DNA of 64,000 nucleotides from Acidobacteriota bacterium (GTDB lineage Bacteria; Acidobacteriota; Terriglobia; Acidiferrales; UBA7541). The stretch spans positions 54,683 through 118,682 of the forward strand of contig JABCYZ010000017.1 in NCBI GenBank assembly GCA_013289955.1, read 5' to 3'. The notes under the pieces were generated by a model, which ran no database searches, was not told the DNA's origin, and saw nothing but the letters and a program-made list of their open reading frames with translations. A program made the position numbers and the translations under genes. Shown piece after piece: positions 43,267 through 51,735 of this stretch (within the stretch, counting starts at the first letter, position 1; each line of letters opens with the position of its first letter).

Positions 43267-43824
43267 CTATTTATGGGCATCCTTTTCGAGCAGCTGCTCG
43301 CGTTCGGCCTTGTAGCGGGCCAGAGAGCGCTCGATAACGGTGAGCGCGGCATAGGCGGGACGAATTTCTTCGACTTCCACTTTTTTGCCCTCGAGAAGCT
43401 TGTAATCCTGAAAAAATCGCCGAAGAACCAGCAAACGGTGCGGGGGAAGGTCACGCGCCTCGAGATAGCTGCTGAATTCAGGATCCCCGGTGGCTACGGC
43501 GATGATCTTGTCATCGCTGGCACCGGAATCGATCATCGACATCAGTCCTATGGCGCGCGCCTTGATGAGAGCAAGAGGTTGCACGGGCTCCTGGCATAGA
43601 ACCAATACATCGAGCGGATCATTGTCCTCCGCATACGTCTGCGGAATGAAACCGTAGTTCGCCGGATAAAAGACGGCCGAATGGATGATGCGATCCACTT
43701 TCAGCAGGCCGCTGGGCTTATCGAGTTCGTACTTTACGTTGGATCCCAGCGGAATCTCGATCACCGCTTGAAAATCACGGGGAAGTTCGTTTCCTGGTGA
43801 GACATCATGCCAAGCATGAAGCAT
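43267..43824 (-). CDS. ppa: inorganic pyrophosphatase
   Basis: Soluble family I pyrophosphatase, 185 residues; hydrolyses PPi to drive biosynthesis. Active-site segments: EIPLGSNVKYELDK, DRIIHSAVFYPANYGFIPQT, and the signature EDNDPLDVLVL with its Mg-binding acidic residues. The C-terminal helix carries KVEVEEIRPAY and ERSLARYKAERE. Sits upstream of the selenoprotein gene on the same strand (154-base gap). The 270 bases on its other side hold no recognised gene. Confidence 0.95.
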   Translation of the reverse strand: MLHAWHDVSPGNELPRDFQAVIEIPLGSNVKYELDKPSGLLKVDRIIHSAVFYPANYGFIPQTYAEDNDPLDVLVLCQEPVQPLALIKARAIGLMSMIDSGASDDKIIAVATGDPEFSSYLEARDLPPHRLLVLRRFFQDYKLLEGKKVEVEEIRPAYAALTVIERSLARYKAEREQLLEKDAHK

Positions 43825-44095
43825 TCGATCACGTCCTTTTCCACGGGTTGTAAAACTCCATTATCCCTTGGAAACAGCGTTCTAGGCCAACAGAGTGCGG
43901 GGCACGGGCTTTGGCTTGAACCGTGGGCGGTAAAGCACCCCGTTGGGGGGTTGCGTTATGGACGGATAAGACCGTTAATGCGCTGCTACGTCTATCGTCC
44001 TATATGACGACAGAAGGCGCGGCTGGCCTTGTCCGGGCGATGGCTCGGGCGGAAGCAGTGTTCTCGACTCGAGCGTCGTACGGGGGTGACTTAAC

Positions 44096-46585
44096 ATGCG
44101 AAGTGGGATCTGGATGGAAGATTTGGGTCAGGACCTGCGGTACGCCGCGAGAACGCTCAGGAAAAGCCCGGGTTTTACGTTGGTGGCGATTCTGACCCTG
44201 GCGCTCGGAATTGGGGCGAATACCGCCATTTTCTCGGTGGTAAACGCGGTGTTGCTGAAGCCGCTGCCTTTCCGGCAGCCCGAGAAAGTTGTTGCGCTGT
44301 GGCAAACCGAGACTGCGCCGGGCTCCTATCCTCTGACGGGCGAGGACTACACCGACTGGCACACCCAAAACAGCACGTTTGAAGACATGAGTCTCTTCTC
44401 GTGGCCACAAAACTACAACGCCAGTGGCACGGAAGGAGCCGAGGGAGCGCAAGTGGTCCGTACCCAGGCCAACTTTTTCGGTTTGCTCGGCGTACCAGCC
44501 CAGATAGGGCGCACGTTCGCTCGGGGTGAAGACCAGAACGGTGGAAGTCATGTGGCTCTGTTGAGCAACGGGTTCTGGAAGAAGCGCTTCGCCGCTCAGC
44601 CGGACGCCGTGGGAAAGACCATCGAATTAAACTACGAGCGATACGACATCGTCGGCGTTCTGCCCGCATGGTACACGCTGCCGGCACGCGCAGACATTTG
44701 GATCCCGCTCGATATGGGCACGGAAAAGATTGGCAGGCGAGGCTCGCATCAGTGGAGAGCGATCGGGCGCGTAAAGGCTGGCGTGACCGTCGCTCAGGCG
44801 CTGGCCGATTTGAATGTCATCTCCGAGCGGATTGAAAAACAATTTCCGGGATCCAACCGCAACGTGCATGCCCTCGTAACGCCCATGCGGGAGGACCTTG
44901 TAGGAAATTTCCAGGCCCAGCTGTGGATCTTGTTTGGATCCGTAGCGCTGGTGCTGGTCATCGCGTGTGCGAATGTAGCGAATCTACTCCTTGCGCGCGC
45001 CACCAGCAGGCGCAGAGAAGTGGCCGTGCGGAGCGCCTTGGGTGCCGGACGCGGCCGGCTGGTTCGGCAGCTTTTGACCGAGAGCGTGGTTTTGTCCCTG
45101 GTTGGCGGCTTCTTGGGTGTTCTGATGGCATATGCCGGAGTGGCCGCGCTCCGTAATCTCTTGCCGCCAACCGTGCCGCAGCCAAATCCCATCAGCGTGG
45201 GAGTCGTGCCTCTCGTATTCACTTTCGGGACGTGCCTGATCGTCGGAATTCTGTTTGGCCTCGCACCGGCCGTCCAGTCCACGGGAGTCACCTCCGCGGA
45301 GGCGTTGAAATCGAGGGGTGCCGTCGGCGGGGCTGCGACCCGGCGGGGCCACTGGCTGAGAGACACGCTTGTAGCGAGCGAAATTGCGCTGTCACTTGCA
45401 TTGCTGGTTGGCGCGGGGCTGCTGCTGCGCACGTTTAGCAACTTGCGCCACACGGATGTAGGAGTTCGCGGCGAACACGTTCTGACGGCGTCGGTGAGGC
45501 TGCCGGAGAGCAAGTACAAGGCTTTTGATCAGGGGCGCGAATTCTACTCGCAACTGCTCGAACGCTTGCAATCGGCGCCCGGTGTCTCGGCTGCGGCGAT
45601 CACCACGAAATTGCCGCTCCGAGGAGGAACCAACGGCTACATCACCATTCCCGGACAGCAGACCGAATCGATGAACGGGCCGCTTGTGGAGAGCAGTTCC
45701 ATCAGCGGAGATTATTTTCGCGCCATGGGAATTCCTTTGATCGCTGGGCGTGAATTTCGGCCAGAGGACTCGGAACTGGTCACCAAACTCCTCCGCGAAG
45801 TGCTCCCTCTGAAGACCGAGGAAGAGAGCATGGCTGTTGCAAAGAAATATATACTGCCCGCGGTGATCAACCAGACGATGGCAAAGACCTTTTGGCCAAA
45901 AGAAAGCGCCATCGGAAAGGTGTTTGAAAATTTCGTCAAGTTCCAGGTCATTGGCGTGGTCGGCGACGTAAAGCAGCAAGAGTTGCGCGCCGATGCCATG
46001 CCAGAGGTGTATTACCCCCTGGAATGGCAGCTTAGTGACACGAACCGGCCATACTCGATCGTGGTAGAGAGTGTGGGTTCGCCCGAAGCGGTGACAAACA
46101 CGGTGCGGACCTCGCTGCAGTCCTTGGACACGGGACTTGCCTTGATGGGCATTCGCACCATGCCGCAAATTGTGGCTGAGTCTATGACCGATACGAAGTA
46201 TGAAGCGTCGCTGCTTGGAGCAATGGCGGCGCTGGCGTTGCTCTTGGCAGCCGTTGGCACATACGGCGTTATGTCCTACATCGTTGGCCATCGGACCAAT
46301 GAGATTGGAATTCGCATGGCGCTGGGAGCCGGACGCGGGCGCATCTTGCTGATGGTGTTGCGCCAGGCTGGAACGCTCGTCGGTGCCGGGATCGCTGTCG
46401 GCCTCCTCGGTGCAGCGGGAGGCACCAGCTTGATGAAAGGGCTTCTCGTAGGCGTGAAGCCCGTGGATCTTTCCGTGTATGGCAGCGTGGCTGCCCTCCT
46501 GGCGATCGTGGCGCTCGCAGCATGCTATTTGCCCGTGCGGAGAGCGATGCGTGTGGACCCTATGGTGGCTCTGAGGGACGAGTAG
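44096..46585 (+). CDS. ADOP-family FtsX/MacB-like permease
   Basis: A 829-residue duplicated permease. N-terminal MEDLGQDLRYAARTLRKSPGF and helix LVAILTLALGIGANTAIFS, first MacB periplasmic domain, block 1 with ACANVANLLLARATSRRREVAVRSALGAG, second periplasmic domain, and block 2 with HRTNEIGIRMALGAGRGRI ending ACYLPVRRAMRVDPMVALRDE. No ATPase or regulator gene is adjacent. GGGGGTGA lies 6 bases before ATG 44096; ATG 44114 is an alternative start. The permease-prefix domain of the 51736 copy is absent. Substrate unknown. Confidence 0.92.
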   Translation: MRSGIWMEDLGQDLRYAARTLRKSPGFTLVAILTLALGIGANTAIFSVVNAVLLKPLPFRQPEKVVALWQTETAPGSYPLTGEDYTDWHTQNSTFEDMSLFSWPQNYNASGTEGAEGAQVVRTQANFFGLLGVPAQIGRTFARGEDQNGGSHVALLSNGFWKKRFAAQPDAVGKTIELNYERYDIVGVLPAWYTLPARADIWIPLDMGTEKIGRRGSHQWRAIGRVKAGVTVAQALADLNVISERIEKQFPGSNRNVHALVTPMREDLVGNFQAQLWILFGSVALVLVIACANVANLLLARATSRRREVAVRSALGAGRGRLVRQLLTESVVLSLVGGFLGVLMAYAGVAALRNLLPPTVPQPNPISVGVVPLVFTFGTCLIVGILFGLAPAVQSTGVTSAEALKSRGAVGGAATRRGHWLRDTLVASEIALSLALLVGAGLLLRTFSNLRHTDVGVRGEHVLTASVRLPESKYKAFDQGREFYSQLLERLQSAPGVSAAAITTKLPLRGGTNGYITIPGQQTESMNGPLVESSSISGDYFRAMGIPLIAGREFRPEDSELVTKLLREVLPLKTEEESMAVAKKYILPAVINQTMAKTFWPKESAIGKVFENFVKFQVIGVVGDVKQQELRADAMPEVYYPLEWQLSDTNRPYSIVVESVGSPEAVTNTVRTSLQSLDTGLALMGIRTMPQIVAESMTDTKYEASLLGAMAALALLLAAVGTYGVMSYIVGHRTNEIGIRMALGAGRGRILLMVLRQAGTLVGAGIAVGLLGAAGGTSLMKGLLVGVKPVDLSVYGSVAALLAIVALAACYLPVRRAMRVDPMVALRDE

Positions 46586-46618
46586 GAAGGGTCCGGTCGC
46601 TCGGCGTGAAGTCCCCCA

Positions 46619-47479
46619 TCAGCGGTTTGCGGGAAGCTCGCGGCGCTTGGTCCAGAAGTAGATTGCGAAAACGATGGCAACAAGCGGGAGGACGCAGCCG
46701 AATTCGTCGATGAACCACTTGGTCTTGCCGGTGTCGCGGGTTATAGGCGTGAAAATTCCCTGAATATAGAGATTGTGGCTGGCGTGGAGGATCGCGCCCG
46801 TCCAAAGGCTGCCGGACTTCAGGCGCATCCAGGCAAAGATGAAGCTCATGGAAATGACCATCACGGTGAAGCAAGTGAGGCCATACCACGTGGGGGTGCC
46901 CGCGTTGTAATCGGCAAAAATGAGTATGGGATAGTGCCAGAGCGACCAGACAATTCCGCTGATAAGCGCTGTCACCGTGAAAGACGTCGTCTTCGAGAGT
47001 TCAGGGACCAAGAAGCCGCGCCAGCCGATCTCTTCGCCGAGGGCGCTCGAAAGGCTGCTAATCAGACCGTACGTGCCTATCAGCAGGATCCCCAGCACGA
47101 TAGAAACCCAGGGCGGTCCGCCCTGGTGCATCGACTTCGTCAGCGAATTGTAAAAGTCGGGATTGCCAAACGCGCCGAAGTGAAAAATCCAAACGATAGC
47201 GTAGGCTATCAAGGCGTATAGCAGAGGAATATACCAACTGCGGAGCTGGTATTTGGTTTCGCCCCACTTCCACCCCAGTTCAGAGATACTGCGGCCATTC
47301 AAGCGCAGCGTCAGCATGCCCGCCAGGGCGGGACACCACATCAGGCCGAGGACGTACAAGCCGCGGCCGTATCTCAGGCTGCCAGAGTGAAGAACGAGAA
47401 AATAGAAGAACGAGCTGAATGCAAAAACAATCACGAGATAAGTGAGGACCTGTATGCGAGAACGCGCGGGCTGGGCCAT
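46619..47479 (-). CDS. CPBP-family intramembrane metalloprotease
   Basis: A 286-residue protein with about eight hydrophobic segments. The CPBP/Abi motifs are visible: GEEIGWRGFL (two Glu and Arg), SLWHYPILIF (His) and ILHASHNL (His and Asn). These residues form the active site of CAAX prenyl protease-type enzymes. Bacterial members are often involved in maturation or self-immunity of exported peptides; no peptide gene was recognised nearby. Convergent with the ADOP gene at 44096-46585. Confidence 0.9.
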   Translation of the reverse strand: MAQPARSRIQVLTYLVIVFAFSSFFYFLVLHSGSLRYGRGLYVLGLMWCPALAGMLTLRLNGRSISELGWKWGETKYQLRSWYIPLLYALIAYAIVWIFHFGAFGNPDFYNSLTKSMHQGGPPWVSIVLGILLIGTYGLISSLSSALGEEIGWRGFLVPELSKTTSFTVTALISGIVWSLWHYPILIFADYNAGTPTWYGLTCFTVMVISMSFIFAWMRLKSGSLWTGAILHASHNLYIQGIFTPITRDTGKTKWFIDEFGCVLPLVAIVFAIYFWTKRRELPANR

Positions 47480-47544
47480 GCCTGCCTCCAGTCAGAGGCT
47501 GGACCTTATAACGAGCGGCGTTCTGATACAAGCGCGGTGCGGTG

Positions 47545-48105
47545 CTAGGCTCGTGCCTTCTCAATCATTTCCTCCCAGACGCCCTTGGATTTTAGAATGA
47601 GCTCGATAGCTTCACGGATGGCGCCTCTTCCAGCGACAGCCTTTGTGACGTAGTGCGCTGCCAATTTGACTTCGAGGACGGCATCGCCTACAGCCACGGC
47701 AAGGCCAACGCGGCGCATGACTGGCAAGTCCGGGAGGTCGTCGCCGACGTAGGCTACAGCGGACTCCGGGACGCCGGTTTTTTTCAGAATTTCCTCCAGC
47801 GCTGGAATTTTGGTTGGCTGTTTTTGATAGATGAACTCCATTTTCATTTCGTTGGCGCGGCGAACGAGGGCCGGGCTTTCGCGACCAGTGATGACGCCGG
47901 TGCGGATGCCGGCGGTCTGAGCCAGGGTCAGGCCCTGGCCGTCATGAGCGTCAAAGTTCTTGATTTCGAGGGCGGTGCCGTCGGGCTGCGAGAGGAGTAT
48001 GACCGAGCCGTCGGTCATTGTGCCGTCCACGTCCATGAGGAGCACCTGGATCTGCTTTGCGCGCTTTTTGAGAGTTAGAGGGATTTTGATCATGCCTTTT
48101 GCCAA
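47545..48105 (-). CDS. kdsC: 3-deoxy-D-manno-octulosonate 8-phosphate phosphatase
   Basis: HAD phosphatase of 186 residues that removes phosphate from Kdo-8-P in LPS core synthesis. DxD motif in QVLLMDVDGTMTDG, Thr motif in RTGVITGRES, Lys segment QKQPTKIPAL and GDDLPDLPVMRRVGLAVAVGDA. It has no cap domain, as in KdsC. The start is TTG 48105, because AGGAG lies 7 bases upstream; the internal ATG 48093 would be too far from it. 52 bases after kdsD on the same strand. Confidence 0.93.
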   Translation of the reverse strand: MAKGMIKIPLTLKKRAKQIQVLLMDVDGTMTDGSVILLSQPDGTALEIKNFDAHDGQGLTLAQTAGIRTGVITGRESPALVRRANEMKMEFIYQKQPTKIPALEEILKKTGVPESAVAYVGDDLPDLPVMRRVGLAVAVGDAVLEVKLAAHYVTKAVAGRGAIREAIELILKSKGVWEEMIEKARA

Positions 48106-48157
48106 GATTCGCTCCTGGTGAAGAGATGGAAAAATGTACGAACCTAACGCTCCGCCA

Positions 48158-49117
48158 CTACATAAGTTCGAGTGTCCAAAGGTCGTGGAGATGGACGACG
48201 CCTACTACCTTTTCTGATTCGTCGACGACGACCACGCTTGTGATTTTGCGTTTTTCCATTTGATTGAGGGCTTCGCTGGCAAGCACGCGCGGGCCGATGG
48301 TTTGGGGGTTGCGGGTCATCGCCGCGCCAGCCGTCATTTCGAGCGTTGCTCCTCGGTGCTTTTCCATAAGGCGGCGCAGATCGCCGTCCGTGACGATGCC
48401 TGCCAGCCGGCCGTCGGGTTCGACGACAGTGGTCATACCGAGGCCTTTGCTGCTCATCTCGTGGATGACTTCGGGCATGGGTGTGTTTGTCGCAACCCGC
48501 GGGAGCACCTCTCCTCTATGCATCATATGTTCGACGCGCAGGAGTTTTGTTCCCAGGCGGCCGGCGGGATGGAGATTGGCGAAATCCTGGGGTTGGAAGC
48601 CGCGGCGTTCCAGTAGGGAAACGGCCAGGGCATCGCCGACCGCCATGGCTACGGTAGTGCTGGCGGTGGGCGCGAGGTTTAGGGAACAGGCTTCTTCTCG
48701 GACGCTGACGTCGACAGTTACGTCGCTGGCTTTGGCGAGAGTGGATTGAATATTGCCGGTGAGGGCGACTAGCGGGGCTTCGAGGCGTTTCAGGGCTTCG
48801 AGGAGGCGGATGATTTCATCGCTTTCGCCGCCGTAGGATACCGCGAGGACGGAGTCGCCGCGAGTTAGCATGCCGAGATCGCCGTGTAGAGCGTCGGCGG
48901 GATGAAGGAAGAAGGACGGAGTGCCGGTGCTTGAGAGCGTGGCGGAGATTTTTCGGCCGACCAGTCCGGATTTCCCCATACCCGTGACTACTACGCGGCC
49001 CTTACAGGCGAAGAGGATGTCGACGGCTTTTTCAAAAGAAGAATCCAGGCGTGCGAAGACCTCCAGGATGGCCCGCGCTTCGATTTCCAGTACGCGGCGC
49101 GCGGTGTCGAGACTCAA
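48158..49117 (-). CDS. kdsD: arabinose-5-phosphate isomerase
   Basis: Converts ribulose-5-P to arabinose-5-P, the first step of Kdo synthesis. SIS domain at about residues 15-190 (RVVVTGMGKSGLVGRKISATLSSTGTPSFFLHPADALHGDLGML, LAVSYGGESDEIIRLLEALK). Two CBS domains follow (EVLPRVATNTPMPEVIHEM, GIVTDGDLRRLMEKH; NPQTIGPRVLASEALNQMEKRKITSVVVVD). I place the start at TTG 49117 because the family begins with a D-T-A-R-R-V-L-E-I-E-like helix there. The open frame continues to 49273 and would overlap kdsA by 26 bases. The start is uncertain. Confidence 0.9.
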   Translation of the reverse strand: MSLDTARRVLEIEARAILEVFARLDSSFEKAVDILFACKGRVVVTGMGKSGLVGRKISATLSSTGTPSFFLHPADALHGDLGMLTRGDSVLAVSYGGESDEIIRLLEALKRLEAPLVALTGNIQSTLAKASDVTVDVSVREEACSLNLAPTASTTVAMAVGDALAVSLLERRGFQPQDFANLHPAGRLGTKLLRVEHMMHRGEVLPRVATNTPMPEVIHEMSSKGLGMTTVVEPDGRLAGIVTDGDLRRLMEKHRGATLEMTAGAAMTRNPQTIGPRVLASEALNQMEKRKITSVVVVDESEKVVGVVHLHDLWTLELM

Positions 49118-49247
49118 GAGGCACCGCGTCGGTATTTTATGATCGTTGCGTTCAAAGGACTTACAAGCTCCCCACTGCGAGTACTTGTGGATCTTGTGAG
49201 TGTGGCATCCAAGGTGGGCAAGTTCACCGCCGGAGGGCGCGGAGCAT

Positions 49248-50108
49248 TCATTGGACGCTCCAGCGGCGGACAACTGTCGAGAGTTCTTTGAGGCGCTTCA
49301 GGAGAGCAGGGAGTTGCGAGAGGGGGAGAGCGTTCGGGCCGTCGGAGAGGGCTTCGGCGGGGTTGTCATGGGTCTCGAGGAAGATGCCGTCGACGCCTGC
49401 GGCTACGCCAGCGCGGGCTAGCGGCTCGATGAATTCGGGTTGACCGCCGCTCGAGTGGCCTTGGCCGCCGGGGAGTTGGACGGAGTGGGTTACGTCGAAG
49501 ACGACCGGATAGCCGAGCTTTTGGAGGATAGGGAAGGAGCGCATATCGACAACCAGGTTCTGGTAGCCGAAGGTCGCGCCGCGCTCGGTGAGGATGATGT
49601 CCTTGTTGCCGGTGCTGGCAATTTTTTCAACTACATTGGCCATGTCCCACGGGGAGACGAACTGGGGCTTTTTTACGTTGACGACACGGCCGGTTTTGGC
49701 GGCAGCGAGGAGCAGATCGGTTTGGCGGGCGAGGAACGCTGGAATCTGCAGTACGTCGCAAACTTCGGCGGCGACCTGAGCATGGGATGGCTCGTGAATG
49801 TCGGTGAGGATCGGGAGCTTCAAATCGGATTTGATTTTGCCGAGAATGCGCAGGCCTTCGGTAAGGCCGGGGCCGCGGAAGGCCTTCACGGAGGATCGGT
49901 TGGCCTTGTCGTAGGAAGCCTTGAAAATGTAGGGCACGCCGCAGTCGGAGGCAATTTTGGCAACTTTTTCAGCCATTTTGCGGGCGTGGGATTCGTTTTC
50001 AATGACGCAGGGTCCGGCTATCAGGAAAAGCGGGTTGCCGGTTCCGAGGCGCAGCGAGCCGAGAGCAATGTCGTGTGCGGGGATCATCGAAGTTATCGAA
50101 GATAGCAT
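49248..50108 (-). CDS. kdsA: 3-deoxy-8-phosphooctulonate synthase
   Basis: Condenses arabinose-5-P with phosphoenolpyruvate. The 286-residue protein has the class pattern FLIAGPCVIENESHARKMAEK, YIFKASYDKANRSSVKAFRGPG, LPILTDIHEPSHA, QIPAFLARQTDLL, VNVKKPQFVSPWDM, TERGATFGYQNLVVDMRS, PVVFDVTHSVQLPGGQG and DGIFLETHDNP. The segment before GALGP-type D-I-A-L-G-S-L can start at ATG 50108 or ATG 50087. Upstream of kdsD on the same strand. Part of a Kdo gene order interrupted by later insertions. Confidence 0.95.
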   Translation of the reverse strand: MLSSITSMIPAHDIALGSLRLGTGNPLFLIAGPCVIENESHARKMAEKVAKIASDCGVPYIFKASYDKANRSSVKAFRGPGLTEGLRILGKIKSDLKLPILTDIHEPSHAQVAAEVCDVLQIPAFLARQTDLLLAAAKTGRVVNVKKPQFVSPWDMANVVEKIASTGNKDIILTERGATFGYQNLVVDMRSFPILQKLGYPVVFDVTHSVQLPGGQGHSSGGQPEFIEPLARAGVAAGVDGIFLETHDNPAEALSDGPNALPLSQLPALLKRLKELSTVVRRWSVQ

Positions 50109-50202
50109 ACACGCGGGTTTGATTTGGAGAATTGCTCGACGGCCGTCGCAGGGGCAGTCCCAGATTATCGAGAGTTACGGTTGGCCACTACTCGTCGTGT
50201 GC

Positions 50203-50820
50203 TTACGGACGGCACAAGTTGGAAATATCCTTGCCGTTGTCAAGCTTACCGCCTGACGATGCGCAAATCTGAACCAAAGTGGGTTTACACCCCTCCTGGT
50301 CGTCCATCTTCGCGGGAATCGAAGTCGGTCTGTTATTTTGCTTGTCTTTAGCCTGCCAAAACAGCACGGTATCGCATTTTGTCTTAGCGCGCTCCCGTAT
50401 GGATGGCATCAAGGCAGTCGCTTGCTGTGCGTATACCCAAGAGGCTACTTTGTTGCCCACCTTCACTCCGCTCTCGCTGACGACGTAAACAGCTGCGGGA
50501 CCTGAGCTAAATCCAGTTCGGCTCCGACACGTTAGCTGTGCGTTTAGGAAGCAAATGTCCTCCCCGCCCGTTGAGTTAACCTTGGAATTGCCGCAGACGA
50601 GCGGGCCGAGAACTCGAAGTAAGCCTTCCGAATTAATCTCGTAGTGGTAGCGATCGCCGTAAACACACGGCGTATTCATAACCATAATGCCAGCTGCATG
50701 ACCGGCGAAAGCACCGTCGTGAACATCTACAGTGTCCGCGGTTATGGGTATGCCGGGATAGCCAGTGCCCGGCCAAAGTGAAAACAGGAGAACGCCTGTA
50801 AGGAACGCGGCTTTGGACAT
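50203..50820 (-). CDS. exported hypothetical protein
   Basis: A 205-residue protein with a Sec signal peptide (SKAAFLTGVLLFSLWPGTGYP). The mature part has seven or more cysteines in a region of about 150 residues (TPCVYGDRYHY, PLVCGNSK, DICFLNAQLTCRSR, TKCDTVLFW, EGCKPTLVQIC, NLCRP), suggesting a disulfide-rich extracellular fold. Not recognised as a known family. GAGGATTTTC lies before ATG 50820. A perfect 9-bp palindrome sits about 70 bases upstream (50890-50908) and might control it. Confidence 0.7.
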   Translation of the reverse strand: MSKAAFLTGVLLFSLWPGTGYPGIPITADTVDVHDGAFAGHAAGIMVMNTPCVYGDRYHYEINSEGLLRVLGPLVCGNSKVNSTGGEDICFLNAQLTCRSRTGFSSGPAAVYVVSESGVKVGNKVASWVYAQQATALMPSIRERAKTKCDTVLFWQAKDKQNNRPTSIPAKMDDQEGCKPTLVQICASSGGKLDNGKDISNLCRP

Positions 50821-51384
50821 GAAAATCCTCCTTGGCGAATTAACAACCCCCGCGAGAAAGCTAGGAATTGGGCCGTCGATTTTGAATGTAAATCGTCTAA
50901 GACGATTTTATGCTGCTTACCGTAGAAACCGCCCGTTCCAAGCGGAAACAGCACTTAAGAATCAATATGCAATTGTCGGCTCATCCCGCCTCGAGCGAAG
51001 GGCTGCTGCAATTTTGCAAACTCTTCGTACGATGGATTCACAGGGTCGATGTAACACGCGTGAAACAAATGGCCAAGTCTCAATCAGTGCACGTGGTCTA
51101 TCAGGAATGACGCGCTGAAGAACAATGACCCCGGTTTGCCGGCCGACAATGAGCAGCCCCATCGCGTCCACCCGTCTCAAGTTCCGGGTGGCCCGCCGCA
51201 CAGCTGGTTCAGGGGAGTGGAACCATGGCAGGTGGTCGATTATGGGACGAACCGTCTCGGATTCGTTCAGAAGCAGTTCGTCACCGGCAACGCTCCTGCC
51301 GTAAGTTCAGGCCTGACATGCATCTCCCGGCAGACCCATATGGAAAGGGACGTGCTCATATCGTATTCCGATAAGAGAGGCCGA
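50821..51384. other. divergent intergenic region with operator-like palindrome
   Basis: About 560 bases between the exported cysteine-rich protein gene (-) and the padR gene (+). No protein gene recognised. It contains the perfect inverted repeat at 50890-50908. Confidence 0.5.
50890..50908. promoter_or_regulatory. perfect 9-bp inverted repeat, operator-like
   Basis: AAATCGTCTAAGACGATTT: 9-base arms around a single A. It is 70 bases upstream of the 50203-50820 start and about 480 bases before padR. AT-rich surroundings suggest a promoter region. The binding protein is unknown; it does not match the ATGT-N8-ACAT pattern of PadR. Confidence 0.5.
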
Positions 51385-51717
51385 ATGGGTGAGGAACGGA
51401 CCGATCTCCTGCGTGGCACGTTGGACCTGCTGATCCTAAAAGCGCTGGCACTGGAACCATTGCACGGAGTTGCTGTGTCCCGACGCATCACGCAGATTAC
51501 TGCCGGTGCCTTTCGAGTGAGTTTTGGCTCGCTCTTTCCCGCTCTGCACCGCATGGAAGAAAAGGGTTGGGTCCAAGCCGAATGGCGCGCCTCGGAAAAC
51601 AATCGCCGGGCCAAGTACTACTGCCTGACTTCCCCGGGCCGCGCACAGCTCAGGGCCGAGGAACGGGATTGGAGTCAGGTCGTCAAGATCATGACGGCGG
51701 CGATCGAATCCGCCTGA
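51385..51717 (+). CDS. PadR-family transcriptional regulator
   Basis: A 110-residue winged-helix repressor: ERTDLLRGTLDLLILKALAL (helix 1), HGVAVSRRITQITAGAFRVSFGSLFPALHRMEEKGWVQAEW (HTH and wing), and YYCLTSPGRAQLRAE. The start ATG 51385 has GAGAGG 6 bases upstream; the frame extends much further 5' without family resemblance. An ADOP permease starts 18 bases after its stop; PadR-ADOP pairs are common in Acidobacteriota. It probably represses that permease (inference). Confidence 0.93.
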   Translation: MGEERTDLLRGTLDLLILKALALEPLHGVAVSRRITQITAGAFRVSFGSLFPALHRMEEKGWVQAEWRASENNRRAKYYCLTSPGRAQLRAEERDWSQVVKIMTAAIESA

Positions 51718-51735
51718 GTTCGGATGGGAGGCGTC

